NCBI GenBank assembly: GCA_051655155.1
Contig: JBOFZL010000009.1
Coordinates: 1-5,185, forward strand
Reading direction: 5' to 3'
Source of the DNA: JBOFZL01 sp051655155
GTDB lineage: Bacteria > Bacillota > Clostridia > Peptostreptococcales > Filifactoraceae
DNA length: 5,185 nt
Below are positions 1 through 5,151 of the stretch, piece after piece (positions within the stretch are counted from its first letter, which is position 1; the number at the start of each line of letters is the position of its first letter). Below the pieces are notes generated by a model. That model saw nothing but the letters and a program-made list of their open reading frames with translations. It did not search any database and had not been told where the DNA came from. Both the position numbers and the translations under genes were made by a program.

Positions 1-60
1 ACCAAGCTCTATAGCTATATTTTCAAACTGTGGAGGTAAGTCACTTATTTTTAAATCCAT
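1..60 (-). CDS. 5' end of a gene leaving the window; possibly Mor-like regulator
   Basis: Read on the minus strand, an ATG at 58-60 opens a frame of 20 codons to the window edge, beginning MDLKISDLPPQFENIAIELG. A near-perfect Shine-Dalgarno, AAGGAGG (complement of 68-74), sits 7 bases upstream of the ATG, so this is very likely a real start. The short stretch resembles the N-terminus of small Firmicute proteins of the Mor transcription-activator family, which often begin with an acidic 'DLP...IAE.IG' segment. That is recall from a short match and is tentative. The rest of the protein lies outside the window, so function cannot be settled here. Confidence 0.55.
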   Translation of the reverse strand, partial: MDLKISDLPPQFENIAIELG

Positions 61-324
61 AAAAGGTCCTCCTTAAATATGTTATTTATAGTAAATATTC
101 TACAAAAAACATCCTTTACCTACTAAATTTAAGAAAAAATTTAATAGTTTTTTTAAGTATAAATTTTATGGATTTAATGATTATTAGTTTTAATATAATT
201 TAATATTAAATTATATTAAATTCAAATTAAGTGTAAAAATAATTTTAATTTAAATTATAAATAATGTATAAAAAAATTATTTCAAACATTAGATTATATC
301 AATAGTGTAGTGATTTTTAAAATG
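61..324. other. A/T-rich spacer with a large palindrome
   Basis: No reading frame here looks like a gene. The spacer lies between the GNAT remnant and the partial gene at the left edge, both on the minus strand, so it should carry the promoter of the left gene. I could not find a convincing -35/-10 pair. Its only notable structure is the 32-bp palindrome at 189-220. Confidence 0.5.
189..220. repeat. Perfect 32-bp all-A/T palindrome
   Basis: Bases 189-204 (TTTAATATAATTTAAT) are followed at once by their exact reverse complement at 205-220, with no spacer and no G or C. The symmetry breaks at 188/221. It could extrude as a cruciform, act as a weak bidirectional transcription barrier between the minus-strand units on either side, or bind a dimeric A/T-preferring protein. 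It lacks the G+C core of an ordinary intrinsic terminator. The symmetry is seen directly; any role is inference. Confidence 0.85.
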
Positions 325-495
325 CTAGATATATTCTTCTTTTAATATTCCCATTATTATTTTATCATGAAATTTACCATCTCTATAAAAAGCTTGTCTC
401 ATAACGCCTTCAGTTTTAAAATTAGCTTTAGTATAAGCTTTTATAGCACCGATATTTTGTTCAGATGCTGTAAGAATTATTTTAGTAATTGATAA
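325..495 (-). pseudogene. C-terminal remnant of a GNAT acetyltransferase
   Basis: The minus-strand frame from 495 to the TAG at 325-327 encodes about 56 residues. From about 480 onward these read as the end of a RimJ/RimL-type GNAT N-acetyltransferase: ILTASEQNIGAIKAY, then FKTEGVMRQAFYRDGKFHDK, then IIMGILKEEYI and stop. The pattern 'N..AIK.Y.K..FK.EGV.R.A.YR.G..HD.I.MGIL' is the family's acetyl-CoA-side helix and last strands. A complete protein would be about 170-180 residues. The N-terminal two thirds, including the main acetyl-CoA-binding loop, is missing, the frame is closed by TGA at 496-498, and there is no start codon or ribosome site. Homology begins just where the neighbouring gene ends, so a deletion or insertion replaced the 5' part. 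Non-functional as an enzyme. Confidence 0.8.
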
Positions 496-829
496 TCAAT
501 ATTTTATCTGAATCATCAGATTTAATTTCTAAAGAGTCACTACTTTCATCAAGTATCATTTCATTAAAGTTAGGATTGTATCTTTCAAAAAGTTGTTTGC
601 TCCTATAATTTTTTACTCCAGCCTCTTGCCATACTATATTTATGTATTGTATATTTTTATCAAAAACAACACGTACTGGAACATGTTTATCAAGTACAAT
701 TTTGTTATTTAACTTAGATATAACTTTTATTCCTACATCAAATTCGCTACAATCAAAATCATGTATTTCATGAAATTCCTTTAATGAATTTAAGCTATCT
801 GATAATGTCTTTCCTTTTAATTTTCCCAT
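482..829 (-). CDS. Hypothetical soluble protein, 115 residues
   Basis: The ATG at 827-829 is preceded, 7 bases away, by a strong AGGAGG (complement of 837-842), which fixes the start. The TAA is at 482-484. The product has no signal peptide or membrane segment. The N-terminus is basic (MGKLKGKTLSDSLNSLKEF), the middle alternates hydrophobic and polar residues as in beta strands, and the C-terminal third is acidic (DESSDSLEIKSDDSD) before a hydrophobic end ILIINY. I do not recognise a family or catalytic motif. Its 3' end overlaps by about 14 bases the open frame of the decayed GNAT gene, so its own last residues may have come from a rearrangement junction. The 176-base spacer upstream suggests separate transcription from the nucleosidase gene. 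Real gene: fairly sure. Function: unknown. Confidence 0.8.
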   Translation of the reverse strand: MGKLKGKTLSDSLNSLKEFHEIHDFDCSEFDVGIKVISKLNNKIVLDKHVPVRVVFDKNIQYINIVWQEAGVKNYRSKQLFERYNPNFNEMILDESSDSLEIKSDDSDKILIINY

Positions 830-836
830 GATGAAT

Positions 837-842
837 CCTCCT
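837..842 (-). promoter_or_regulatory. Ribosome binding site AGGAGG
   Basis: On the minus strand AGGAGG lies 7 bases before the ATG of the 115-residue protein. It is one of the strongest ribosome sites in the window and is the main reason to accept this orphan frame as a real gene. Confidence 0.8.
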
Positions 843-976
843 GTTGTAATTTAATTTTATTATTGCATATATTAATAATGATAACCACCCTAGATAGTAG
901 TTTACATATATTGTATCTATATTATTTATAAAAAAACTGATTATATAAGTGAATATTAATGATTTTATGTATAAGA

Positions 977-1057
977 AAAAACTTGTGTTTTATCTATTTT
1001 AAAACTTAATATTGAATAGTATTAAGCAGTGTATTCATTACTTTAACACAAGTTTTT
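977..1057 (-). terminator. Inverted repeat across the nucleosidase stop codon
   Basis: Bases 977-989 (AAAAACTTGTGTT) and 1045-1057 (AACACAAGTTTTT) are perfect 13-bp inverted repeats separated by 55 bases that include the last codons and TAA of the nucleosidase gene. In the minus-strand transcript the second arm ends in a run of T, as at the 3' side of an intrinsic terminator. A smaller repeat (TTAATA at 1006 / TATTAA at 1020) is nested in the loop. The loop is long for a terminator, so this is a candidate only, but no better terminator is seen downstream of the gene. Confidence 0.4.
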
Positions 1058-1698
1058 GCAGATTCATCAACTGCAATTTTAAACTCACTTATTCCACCCA
1101 TAATACTATCGGATACAGTCTTTATAAATAAACATGGAACTTTATTTTTATTACAAGTTAATACAATTCCAGCAGCCTCCATTTCACAGATATCAGCTTT
1201 ATATGTATTATGTAACTCTTCTTTTCTTTCTTTTTTACCAATAAACTTATCTCCTGATGCACAAATTACTTTTTTTAATGATGGATCAATCTTAACAACT
1301 AAATCTACAATTTCTGGTGTGGTAGATATATGAGTACTAGAATAATCAAGATATCTTCCTGCCTCACAGTCATCAACTTCAGAAGTATCAAAATCATAGT
1401 GAACAATGCTCTCAACAACACAAGTTCTTGCTAAAGACATCTCTGGTGTTAAACCACCTACAACACCGAAATTTACAATTAAATCTACATTAAACTGTGA
1501 TATTAAAAACTGAGTTGTCATAGCAGCTGCAATTTCACCTGCTCCACTGTGAATAACAAATAAGTTACCTTCACCCAACTTATATTGATATACTGAATAG
1601 CCTACAAATTTTAGTTCCTGAACTGGAACTCCAAATTCACTTAATGCAGCATCGATTTCAACAGCTACAACCATACCTATATTTTTTATTTTATCCAT
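1006..1698 (-). CDS. mtnN: 5'-methylthioadenosine/S-adenosylhomocysteine nucleosidase family protein
   Basis: The product (230 residues, the usual length for MTA/SAH nucleosidase) belongs to the PNP/UDP phosphorylase superfamily. In order: the N-terminal strand with Glu14 in VVAVEID, matching the family's catalytic Glu12; the SGAGEIAAAMTTQ loop (51-63); NFGVVGGL (76-83), where most members have NTG.AGGL; HYDFD (100-104); SGDKFI (148-153); CEMEAAGI with Met173 and Glu174 binding the ribose; and SDS with Asp197, the proton donor. Met173, Glu174 and Asp197 even match E. coli numbering. Such enzymes cleave methylthioadenosine and S-adenosylhomocysteine to adenine plus the thioribose or ribosylhomocysteine, in methyl-cycle clean-up and AI-2 precursor formation. 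The altered first motif and NFGVVGGL suggest a divergent member, so another nucleoside substrate is possible. Cytosolic. The ATG has GGGGGA (complement of 1706-1711 region) upstream. It appears monocistronic, with no methionine-cycle neighbours. Confidence 0.92.
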   Translation of the reverse strand: MDKIKNIGMVVAVEIDAALSEFGVPVQELKFVGYSVYQYKLGEGNLFVIHSGAGEIAAAMTTQFLISQFNVDLIVNFGVVGGLTPEMSLARTCVVESIVHYDFDTSEVDDCEAGRYLDYSSTHISTTPEIVDLVVKIDPSLKKVICASGDKFIGKKERKEELHNTYKADICEMEAAGIVLTCNKNKVPCLFIKTVSDSIMGGISEFKIAVDESAKTCVKVMNTLLNTIQY

Positions 1699-1728
1699 TT
1701 ATTTATCCCCCACTATTTTATTATTAAT

Positions 1729-1756
1729 ATTATAAATTTTAACCTGTGTATTTAAA
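1729..1756 (-). promoter_or_regulatory. Possible promoter of the nucleosidase gene
   Basis: On the minus strand a consensus TATAAT (complement of 1729-1734) lies 16 bases after TTTAAA (1751-1756), a poor -35 with four of six consensus bases. Transcription would start about 1722, leaving room for the GGGGGA ribosome site. In sequence this A/T-rich a TATAAT can occur by chance, so the call is weak. Confidence 0.3.
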
Positions 1757-1817
1757 TCTAATCTATCCCACATAAAATAAAAGATTATCTGATAAATATA
1801 TAGTTTCTATAGTGATA

Positions 1818-1864
1818 AAAGCTCTAATTGATAAAAGTAAACCTAATTTATCAATTAGAGCTTT
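1818..1864. terminator. Perfect 18-bp hairpin, likely terminator
   Basis: AAAGCTCTAATTGATAAA at 1818-1835 is repeated exactly, inverted, at 1847-1864, with an 11-base loop. It is the longest spaced perfect stem in the window. It lies downstream of the 55-residue gene and upstream of the nucleosidase gene, both on the minus strand, so it would end transcription of the former and isolate the latter. On the minus strand the stem closes in GAGCTTTTATC, a short T run; the plus side (CTTTATTGTTT) is also T-rich, so it could work both ways. Confidence 0.7.
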
Positions 1865-2010
1865 ATTGTTTGGTTAGTTAAAATAAAGATATTTATATAT
1901 GTACATAGTCAGTTTTGTGTTTTAAATTTCTGATTTAATATCTATATAGTGAATGATTTCTTAAAACTTCTAGCTATATACTTTTATAGAATCTATATTG
2001 AAATAAAAAT

Positions 2011-2178
2011 CTAAATAGATCTATATTCTTGTAAGAACATCTTTATATCTGATATAGAAAATAATACATATACTAGTGCAAATAAAACTGTTAGTGCAGG
2101 TCCTAAACCTATAATTAAACTTATTCCTATATCAACAACTAGTCCTAATAAAAACTTTAATACTTTACTATTGTTCAT
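2011..2178 (-). CDS. Small hydrophobic membrane protein, 55 residues
   Basis: An ATG at 2176-2178 opens a 55-codon frame ending in TAG at 2011-2013. A purine-rich GAGGGTG (complement of 2186-2192) lies 7 bases upstream of the start. The protein begins MNNSKVLKF, continues with an almost uninterrupted hydrophobic stretch (about residues 8-42, including LLGLVVDIGISLIIGLGP and ALTVLFALVYVLF), and ends in a charged tail SDIKMFLQEYRSI. The Gly-Pro near residues 26-27 suggests two short transmembrane helices in a hairpin. The base composition is clearly richer in G+C than the flanking spacers, as expected of coding sequence. Family not recognised; it could be a small bacteriocin-immunity, toxin or membrane-stress protein, but nothing in the sequence decides this. 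It is followed by the hairpin at 1818-1864 and diverges from the esterase-like gene. Confidence 0.65.
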   Translation of the reverse strand: MNNSKVLKFLLGLVVDIGISLIIGLGPALTVLFALVYVLFSISDIKMFLQEYRSI

Positions 2179-2456
2179 ATTTATACACCCTCTTTATTAT
2201 AATAACAACCTCTTTTTTATTAACTATATCACATTTGAAGGGTTTATATAACAGCTCAATGTACTATTATATTTTATTAGATAGTATATCTCCAAAATAT
2301 AAATGATATCTATTGTAGAATGTATAGGATTATCCATAATCATATTCTTTATAATTATATCTACTTTCAAAGTTTATTAAAAAATAGAGCTATTAGTTAA
2401 AAAAGATATATAACGTATTAGTTATAATAATTAATATTTAAATCATAATTTATAAT

Positions 2457-2465
2457 AAAGGAGGT
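2457..2465 (+). promoter_or_regulatory. Strong ribosome binding site fixing a TTG start
   Basis: AAAGGAGGT, complementary to the 16S rRNA tail over its whole length, lies 8 bases before TTG at 2474. It shows that TTG, not a later ATG, is the start, and this start gives the complete hydrophobic N-terminus. Confidence 0.85.
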
Positions 2466-2473
2466 AAATTACT

Positions 2474-3607
2474 TTGAAAAAATTTATTTTAATAATATTA
2501 TTAATATCAACTATATCAATATTGCTATATACATCTCAATCAGATTTAAGTGTTGAATCATATCTTAAAAAAAATCATTCGGATTTAAATTTAAATGACA
2601 AAGAGGACTTATCAGGACTAGAAATATTTTCAGAGGATATAAAAGATAAAAAAATTATTTTTGCAGGTGAACATCATAATATAAGTGAAAATACTAATAT
2701 TGAAATGAAACTTTTAAAATACTTTCAAAAAGAAATTGGTGTAGATTATTATTTAGCAGAGTTAGGATATGCCGACGCTTATTTTCTAAATAAATATCTA
2801 GAAAATGGAGATGAAGAAATACTAAAAGATTATTTTAAGATATATAAAAAAGGTCAACAGTATTATACTGAGGAAAGATATAAACATTATATTGATATCT
2901 ATAATTTTAATCAAAAACTACCTGAAGATAAACGTATTAAAATAGTAGGAGTTGATATAGAATCCCAAGCAAGCTACAGGTATATACTTGATATTTTAGA
3001 TGATAATAAAGCTATGACTAATGAGTTAGTATCATTATTAAATACATTAAAAGATTTTAGCTATATGTCAATAAATAGTAATAGAAATCTGTTGATTATA
3101 TTAGATAAATTAATTAAAGATATAGAGATTAATGAAGAGAACTATAAAAATATATTTAAAGATGATTTTGAAGGATTTCAAATTGTAATAAATGATTTAA
3201 TAGATTATAGTGAAGCCCGTGTAAGTTCTAAAGATATGGGTGAATATATGAATAAAAGAGATATGTATACATATGAAAATTTTAAAGAAATAGATTCAAA
3301 GCTAAAAAATCCAGTGTACTTTGGTCAGTGGGGTAAAACACATGTATATCAAGATGAATTTTATAGTAATGTTGATTTATGTGATTCAAATTATTTTGCA
3401 TCATTACTAAACAGTGATACAGAGTATGAAGGTAAAATATTATCAATAGATTATGGATATTATTTTGATGAAAACAATATTGGTCATAGTTATTCATATA
3501 TAGATAAACAGTTATTTAAAGATTACATAAACACAGATTCTAAAGCAACTATATTTAAATTAAATAATAATAAATCTCCATTTAACAAATCAACTAAATC
3601 CATTTGA
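2474..3607 (+). CDS. Erythromycin-esterase-like exported protein, 3' end frameshifted
   Basis: The product begins with a positive N-terminus and one hydrophobic segment (residues 3-20, no lipobox cysteine), so it is a secreted or membrane-anchored extracytoplasmic protein. The rest fits the EreA/EreB-like superfamily: FAGEHHN (64-69) where the family has GE..H; LAELG with Glu96; IVGVDIE (158-163), like the family's 'GxD' strand; the marker motif KRDMYTYENF (261-270), equivalent to RD..M.EN; and FGQWGKTHVYQ (283-293) with His290, matching the family's second essential histidine. True Ere enzymes hydrolyse the macrolide lactone. Most relatives have unknown substrates, so macrolide resistance should not be assumed. 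The frame ends at TGA 3605-3607, but the conserved last strand is found in the +1 frame up to 3704. An intact protein would have about 410 residues. The loss of the last strand may impair folding. It starts with TTG and is divergent from its left neighbour. Confidence 0.88.
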   Translation: MKKFILIILLISTISILLYTSQSDLSVESYLKKNHSDLNLNDKEDLSGLEIFSEDIKDKKIIFAGEHHNISENTNIEMKLLKYFQKEIGVDYYLAELGYADAYFLNKYLENGDEEILKDYFKIYKKGQQYYTEERYKHYIDIYNFNQKLPEDKRIKIVGVDIESQASYRYILDILDDNKAMTNELVSLLNTLKDFSYMSINSNRNLLIILDKLIKDIEINEENYKNIFKDDFEGFQIVINDLIDYSEARVSSKDMGEYMNKRDMYTYENFKEIDSKLKNPVYFGQWGKTHVYQDEFYSNVDLCDSNYFASLLNSDTEYEGKILSIDYGYYFDENNIGHSYSYIDKQLFKDYINTDSKATIFKLNNNKSPFNKSTKSI

Positions 3608-3704
3608 CACAAATGCCATTGACTATAAAGGTAAACCTATCACAAATTATTTTCAATATCTAGTATTAATAAAAAATAGTAAACCCTCTAAGATTATTCA
3701 GTAG
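3606..3704 (+). pseudogene. Out-of-frame C-terminus of the esterase-like gene
   Basis: Directly after the TGA, the +1 frame reads DTNAIDYKGKPITNYF, QYLVLIKNSKPSKIIQ, then TAG at 3702-3704. It is open back to 3564, but homology seems to begin at about 3600 (PFDTNAIDY). Ere-family proteins end in just such a strand ('FD..IFI....P'), so this is the missing C-terminus of the preceding gene. One base lost (or two gained) between about 3565 and 3605 would explain it. A sequencing error or a programmed shift at ATT TGA C is not excluded. Confidence 0.75.
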
Positions 3705-4449
3705 AATGAATGATGTAACTATTTTTAAAGGAATTTTAAATATATATAAATATTAGGAAAAATAAAGTGATTTATTTTTTCTAATATTTAAACTTATATT
3801 ATATATAAGCACTAGAATTAGTATTTAAATTTTATTGTAATATTATTATGTATACAATAAAAAATATATAAATTAAAAATGAAGTAATAATTAATTAATA
3901 ATAAAGTAAAAACAAGTTTTATATGAATTAATAATAAATTATAAAAAATTATATATAAATTTAAAATAAAATAATATTAATTTAAATTTAATTTATTTTT
4001 AAATTTCTTTTAAATCAATACTAAACATTGAAAATACTAGGGTTAATTAATTTATATATTTATTACTAAACCAATAAAATGTATAATAGAAGCGATATTT
4101 ATAGCATTATGTAAACAGATATATTCTCTATTGTATAAGAAAAATAAAGTTTAAAATAATGATTATATATTTAAATATAATATAATGATAAATATAACTA
4201 ATTTATTGTAGTCTTTTTTCATATGATAATAAATCAAGTATTTTGAATATATTTTGCGGCATAATAATATATAGACCCTAATTGATATGAGAAATATTAT
4301 GTCACTTAATTACTAATTAATTAAACTTGTTGAAAATTTAAATATGCACCAATTAGAGGAATTAGAATCCCAGATTGAATAGCTAGTTTAGATTGCAACT
4401 TAACATTAAACATTATAAAGAAAAGATTTATGGAATTAGTTTAGGTAAT
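3705..4449. other. Long A/T-rich region without an intact gene
   Basis: About 745 bases with no frame that has a start, a ribosome site and gene-like length. It holds the hairpin at 3747-3790, a smaller one right after it (CTTATAT at 3793-3799 / ATATAAG at 3803-3809), and near-pure A/T sequence to about 4040. From about 4200 to 4413 base composition rises slightly and short coding-like frames appear: on the minus strand a 30-codon frame at 4321-4413 with a hydrophobic middle (AIQSGILIPLIGAYL) and a 19-codon frame at 4203-4262; on the plus strand KLVENLNMHQLEELESQIE at 4323-4379. None has a ribosome site. They may be remains of decayed genes. Confidence 0.5.
3747..3790 (+). terminator. 20-bp hairpin downstream of the esterase-like gene
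   Basis: Bases 3747-3766 pair with 3771-3790 over 20 positions with a single G-U wobble and a four-base loop GTGA, which is of the stable GNRA type. It lies 43 bases after the shifted stop codon. The 3' arm contains TTTATTTTTT, which could serve as the weak-hybrid tract, but there is no T run after the stem and only one G-C pair. It could act as a terminator, or as a 3'-end stabilising stem. Confidence 0.55.
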
Positions 4450-4477
4450 AAAAAAAGGCAGGAATAGCTCCTACCTT
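4450..4477 (-). terminator. Intrinsic terminator of the small membrane protein gene
   Basis: On the minus strand AAGGTAGGA (complement of 4469-4477) pairs with TCCTGCCTT (complement of 4455-4463) around a five-base loop GCTAT, with one U-G wobble, and is followed by an unbroken run of T (complement of the A tract 4450-4456). This is the classical rho-independent form and the best terminator in the window. It lies 65 bases after the stop codon of the gene at 4543-4812. Confidence 0.9.
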
Positions 4478-4542
4478 AAGTTCGTATTATATTAATATTA
4501 TTCATTAAAGCGAATCTATAAATTGAAATTTACCTTTTAACT

Positions 4543-4812
4543 TTACTGATTTGCTTGCTTTTTATTTTTAAGGCTACTAAAAATATTTAAAATACAAAGT
4601 AAAGTCATAAGGATAATAAATCTTCTTTCTGATATTATATTTAATATTGCCAACAACCCTATTATTAAAGAATAGATTCCTTTAACTAAATTTATGAAAA
4701 AATCAATTTTATTATATCCTTCTTCATACTTTTTATCATATCTTTCTTTAATAGTTTCAACCACAAGCAAAAATCCCAAGACTATCATTACTATACTTAA
4801 TATTGTTATCAT
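4543..4812 (-). CDS. Small three-helix membrane protein, about 89 residues
   Basis: The frame ends with TAA/TTA complement at 4543. I choose the ATG at 4810-4812 because GGGGGA (complement of 4820-4825) lies 7 bases upstream, as in the nucleosidase gene; a longer start at 4825-4827 (five more residues, MGDRN) is possible but overlaps that ribosome site. The product has a hydrophobic helix at its start (MITILSIVMIVLGFLLVVE), a charged loop (TIKERYDKKYEEGYNK), a second helix (LVKGIYSLIIGLLAILNII), a short basic turn (SERR), a third helix (FIILMTLLCILNIFSSL) and a lysine-rich tail KNKKQANQ. Basic ends suggest the tail is cytoplasmic. Family not recognised. The gene stands alone, with its own terminator at 4450-4477 and a possible operator upstream. 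Confidence 0.8.
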   Translation of the reverse strand: MITILSIVMIVLGFLLVVETIKERYDKKYEEGYNKIDFFINLVKGIYSLIIGLLAILNIISERRFIILMTLLCILNIFSSLKNKKQANQ

Positions 4813-4850
4813 ATTCCTATCCCCCATAACTTCCCATTTATATATATTCT

Positions 4851-4878
4851 ATGTGAAGTGTTCTTATTTCACATTATA
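4851..4878 (-). promoter_or_regulatory. Possible promoter with operator-like inverted repeat
   Basis: ATGTGAA (4851-4857) and TTCACAT (4868-4874) form a perfect 7-bp inverted repeat with a 10-base spacer. On the minus strand a TATAAT (complement of 4873-4878) overlaps its upstream arm, so the repeat would cover the -10 and transcription start of the gene at 4543-4812, as a repressor site does. No good -35 is seen. The half site TGTGA resembles that of Crp-family proteins but the spacing is too wide. Confidence 0.4.
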
Positions 4879-5030
4879 TAACAATTGCGAATAAATTTAT
4901 ATTAATTATACTATAAATTATATTTTTACTAAATTAAGTCTATCTACATCTGATATTAAAGAATTTAACATTCAAATAGTAGTAGTTAAGTGGAAATATA
5001 AGAAATTTTAAATTTAGAATACAATTATGC

Positions 5031-5077
5031 ATAAGTATTTATAGTTATTTTAAAAAAATTTTAATATAAATACTTAT
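5031..5077. repeat. 13-bp inverted repeat
   Basis: ATAAGTATTTATA (5031-5043) is repeated exactly inverted at 5065-5077, with a 21-base A/T-only loop. First member of the hairpin cluster at the right end; it has one G-C pair only. Confidence 0.7.
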
Positions 5078-5123
5078 ATAACCGTTGAATTACAACGTTT
5101 ATTAAATTATTATATTAATTAAA

Positions 5124-5151
5124 CGTCAAATAAATCGGAATTTATTTGACG
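5124..5151. terminator. Perfect 12-bp hairpin with four-base loop
   Basis: CGTCAAATAAAT (5124-5135) and ATTTATTTGACG (5140-5151) form a perfect stem closed by CGGA. Two G-C pairs at the base give it more stability than the surrounding repeats. Flanks are T-rich on both strands (GTATTTTAT on plus, TTTAATTAA on minus) but without a full T run, so it could be a terminator of a gene to the right, part of a leader, or an operator. Confidence 0.5.

Larger units (their letters stand above)
1699..2010. other. Spacer between nucleosidase and small membrane protein genes
   Basis: About 310 bases without a supportable gene. It holds the likely nucleosidase promoter (about 1729-1756) and the perfect hairpin at 1818-1864. 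The part from 1870 to 2010 shows nothing beyond short stop-interrupted frames and a short imperfect direct repeat (AATCTATATT near 1990 / GATCTATATTC near 2019). Confidence 0.5.

Noticed and set aside
874..886. Fur-box-like AATAATGATAACC upstream of the 115-residue gene
   Set aside because: Only one arm matches; the symmetric half is absent, and such A/T-rich matches are expected by chance here.
2328..2341. GATTAT-CC-ATAATC, operator-like, in the divergent spacer
   Set aside because: Six-base arms are common by chance at this base composition and no promoter element lines up with it.
2423..2456. TATAAT boxes at 2423 and 2451 before the esterase-like gene
   Set aside because: Neither has a recognisable -35 at the right distance, and the second is too close to the ribosome site.
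3282..3497. Minus-strand open frame of 71 codons
   Set aside because: It lies wholly inside the esterase-like gene, has no ribosome site, and its product is an Asn/His/Tyr-rich composition typical of an antisense shadow.
4851..4874. Crp-type site (TGTGA...TCACA)
   Set aside because: The spacer between the half sites is 12 bases, not the 6 required, so only an unnamed operator is suggested.
4694..4894. Plus-strand open frame of 66 codons
   Set aside because: It is antisense to the small membrane protein gene for most of its length, has no ribosome site, and runs over that gene's promoter region.
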